From an uncultured Mollicutes bacterium (GTDB lineage Bacteria; Bacillota_I; Bacilli_A; Acholeplasmatales; Anaeroplasmataceae), in the NCBI GenBank assembly GCA_900547045.1, contig URFB01000012.1, positions 1 through 13,087 on the forward strand: a stretch of 13,087 nt of DNA, in the 5' to 3' direction. Shown piece after piece: positions 12,735-13,087 of the stretch (position 1 is the stretch's first letter; every line of letters starts with the position of its first letter). The notes beneath the pieces were generated by a model. The model did not search any database and was not told where the DNA came from. It was given only the letters and a program-made list of their open reading frames with translations. A program made the position numbers and the translations under genes.

Positions 12735-13087
12735 ATGTCTCGTATCGGGAACAAGTTAATCAATCTACCTGAAGGTGTTACAGTAAGCCAAAATGGTAAT
12801 GTTATTACTGTAAAGGGTCCTAAGGGTGAATTAAGTAATACAATCGACAGCAACATCGAAGTTGTTGTTGAAGGACAAACAGTTGCTGTAAAGCGTCCTA
12901 ACGACACTAAGGCTATGAAGACAATTCATGGTACTACTCGTGCTAACATCCACAATATGGTTGAGGGTGTTTCAAAGGGCTTTACAAAGACTCTTGAAAT
13001 TGTCGGTGTCGGATATCGTGCATCACTAAAGGGTAATACTTTAGTTGTATCTGCAGGTTATTCACATGATGTTGAATTAGAGATTCC
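12735..13087 (+). CDS. rplF: 50S ribosomal protein L6, N-terminal part
   Basis: The gene is cut by the window edge after 117 codons and two bases; the family is about 178-180 residues long. L6 binds 23S rRNA near the factor-binding site and the sarcin-ricin loop and is essential for late 50S assembly. The visible part has MSRIGNKLINLPEGV, TVKGPKGELS, RPNDTKAMKTIHGTTRANI and GFTKTLEIVGVGYRA, all typical of the first two-thirds of L6. AGGAGGTG at 12721-12728 lies six bases before the ATG. It continues the spc order after rpsH with a 21-base spacer. Confidence 0.95.
   Translation, partial: MSRIGNKLINLPEGVTVSQNGNVITVKGPKGELSNTIDSNIEVVVEGQTVAVKRPNDTKAMKTIHGTTRANIHNMVEGVSKGFTKTLEIVGVGYRASLKGNTLVVSAGYSHDVELEI

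Noticed and set aside
1..13087. CRISPR arrays, tRNA or rRNA genes, insertion sequences, transposon ends
   Set aside because: I read the spacers and found no spaced direct repeats, no cloverleaf-like sequences and no transposase or terminal inverted repeats; the only inverted repeats are terminators and the S10 leader helices.

Overview
The window is AT-rich DNA from a low-GC Gram-positive lineage. Three things point to Bacillota (Bacilli, Erysipelotrichales or the RF39/Acholeplasma-like gut groups): strong AAGGAGG ribosome binding sites, the rpsJ-to-rplF gene order, and S10, L3, S14 and S8 sequences of Bacillus type. Tryptophan is TGG wherever I checked and every gene stays open under the standard code. 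I cannot name a genus. All genes lie on the + strand.

Positions 1-5363 hold four separately expressed accessory genes: the 3' end of a DUF368 membrane protein gene (PopT-like, probably polyprenyl-phosphate translocation), a PHP-domain phosphoesterase of the histidinol-phosphatase family, a divergent PTS Enzyme I (ptsI) without ptsH beside it, and a large lipoprotein with three InlB-type B repeats and a C-terminal family-1 pectate lyase domain. The last three each have a promoter-like sequence in front and a Rho-independent terminator behind. A possible catabolite-control (cre-like) site lies ahead of ptsI. Enzyme I and the pectate lyase suggest a carbohydrate-fermenting organism that attacks plant polysaccharide.

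Positions 5364-5659 are non-coding: an A-rich stretch, a strong promoter (TTGCAA, 17 bp, extended -10 TGATATACT) and a leader RNA of about 128 nt with several nested or competing helices. This leader is the most interesting regulatory object in the window.

Positions 5660-13087 are the S10-spc ribosomal protein operon in canonical order: rpsJ, rplC, rplD, rplW, rplB, rpsS, rplV, rpsC, rplP, rpmC, rpsQ, rplN, rplX, rplE, rpsN, rpsH, and rplF cut by the window edge. Spacers are short and I see no terminator inside. Three apparent reading frames (rpsJ, rpsC, rplN) extend upstream of the real starts, and I corrected these from the ribosome binding sites and protein family. Small departures inside the ribosomal proteins are listed as findings: a shortened L3 loop, an insertion in the L24 KOW hairpin, and GREA in place of GxxG in the S3 KH loop. 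I did not find a clearly new multi-gene system; the best leads are the S10 leader and the divergent Enzyme I.
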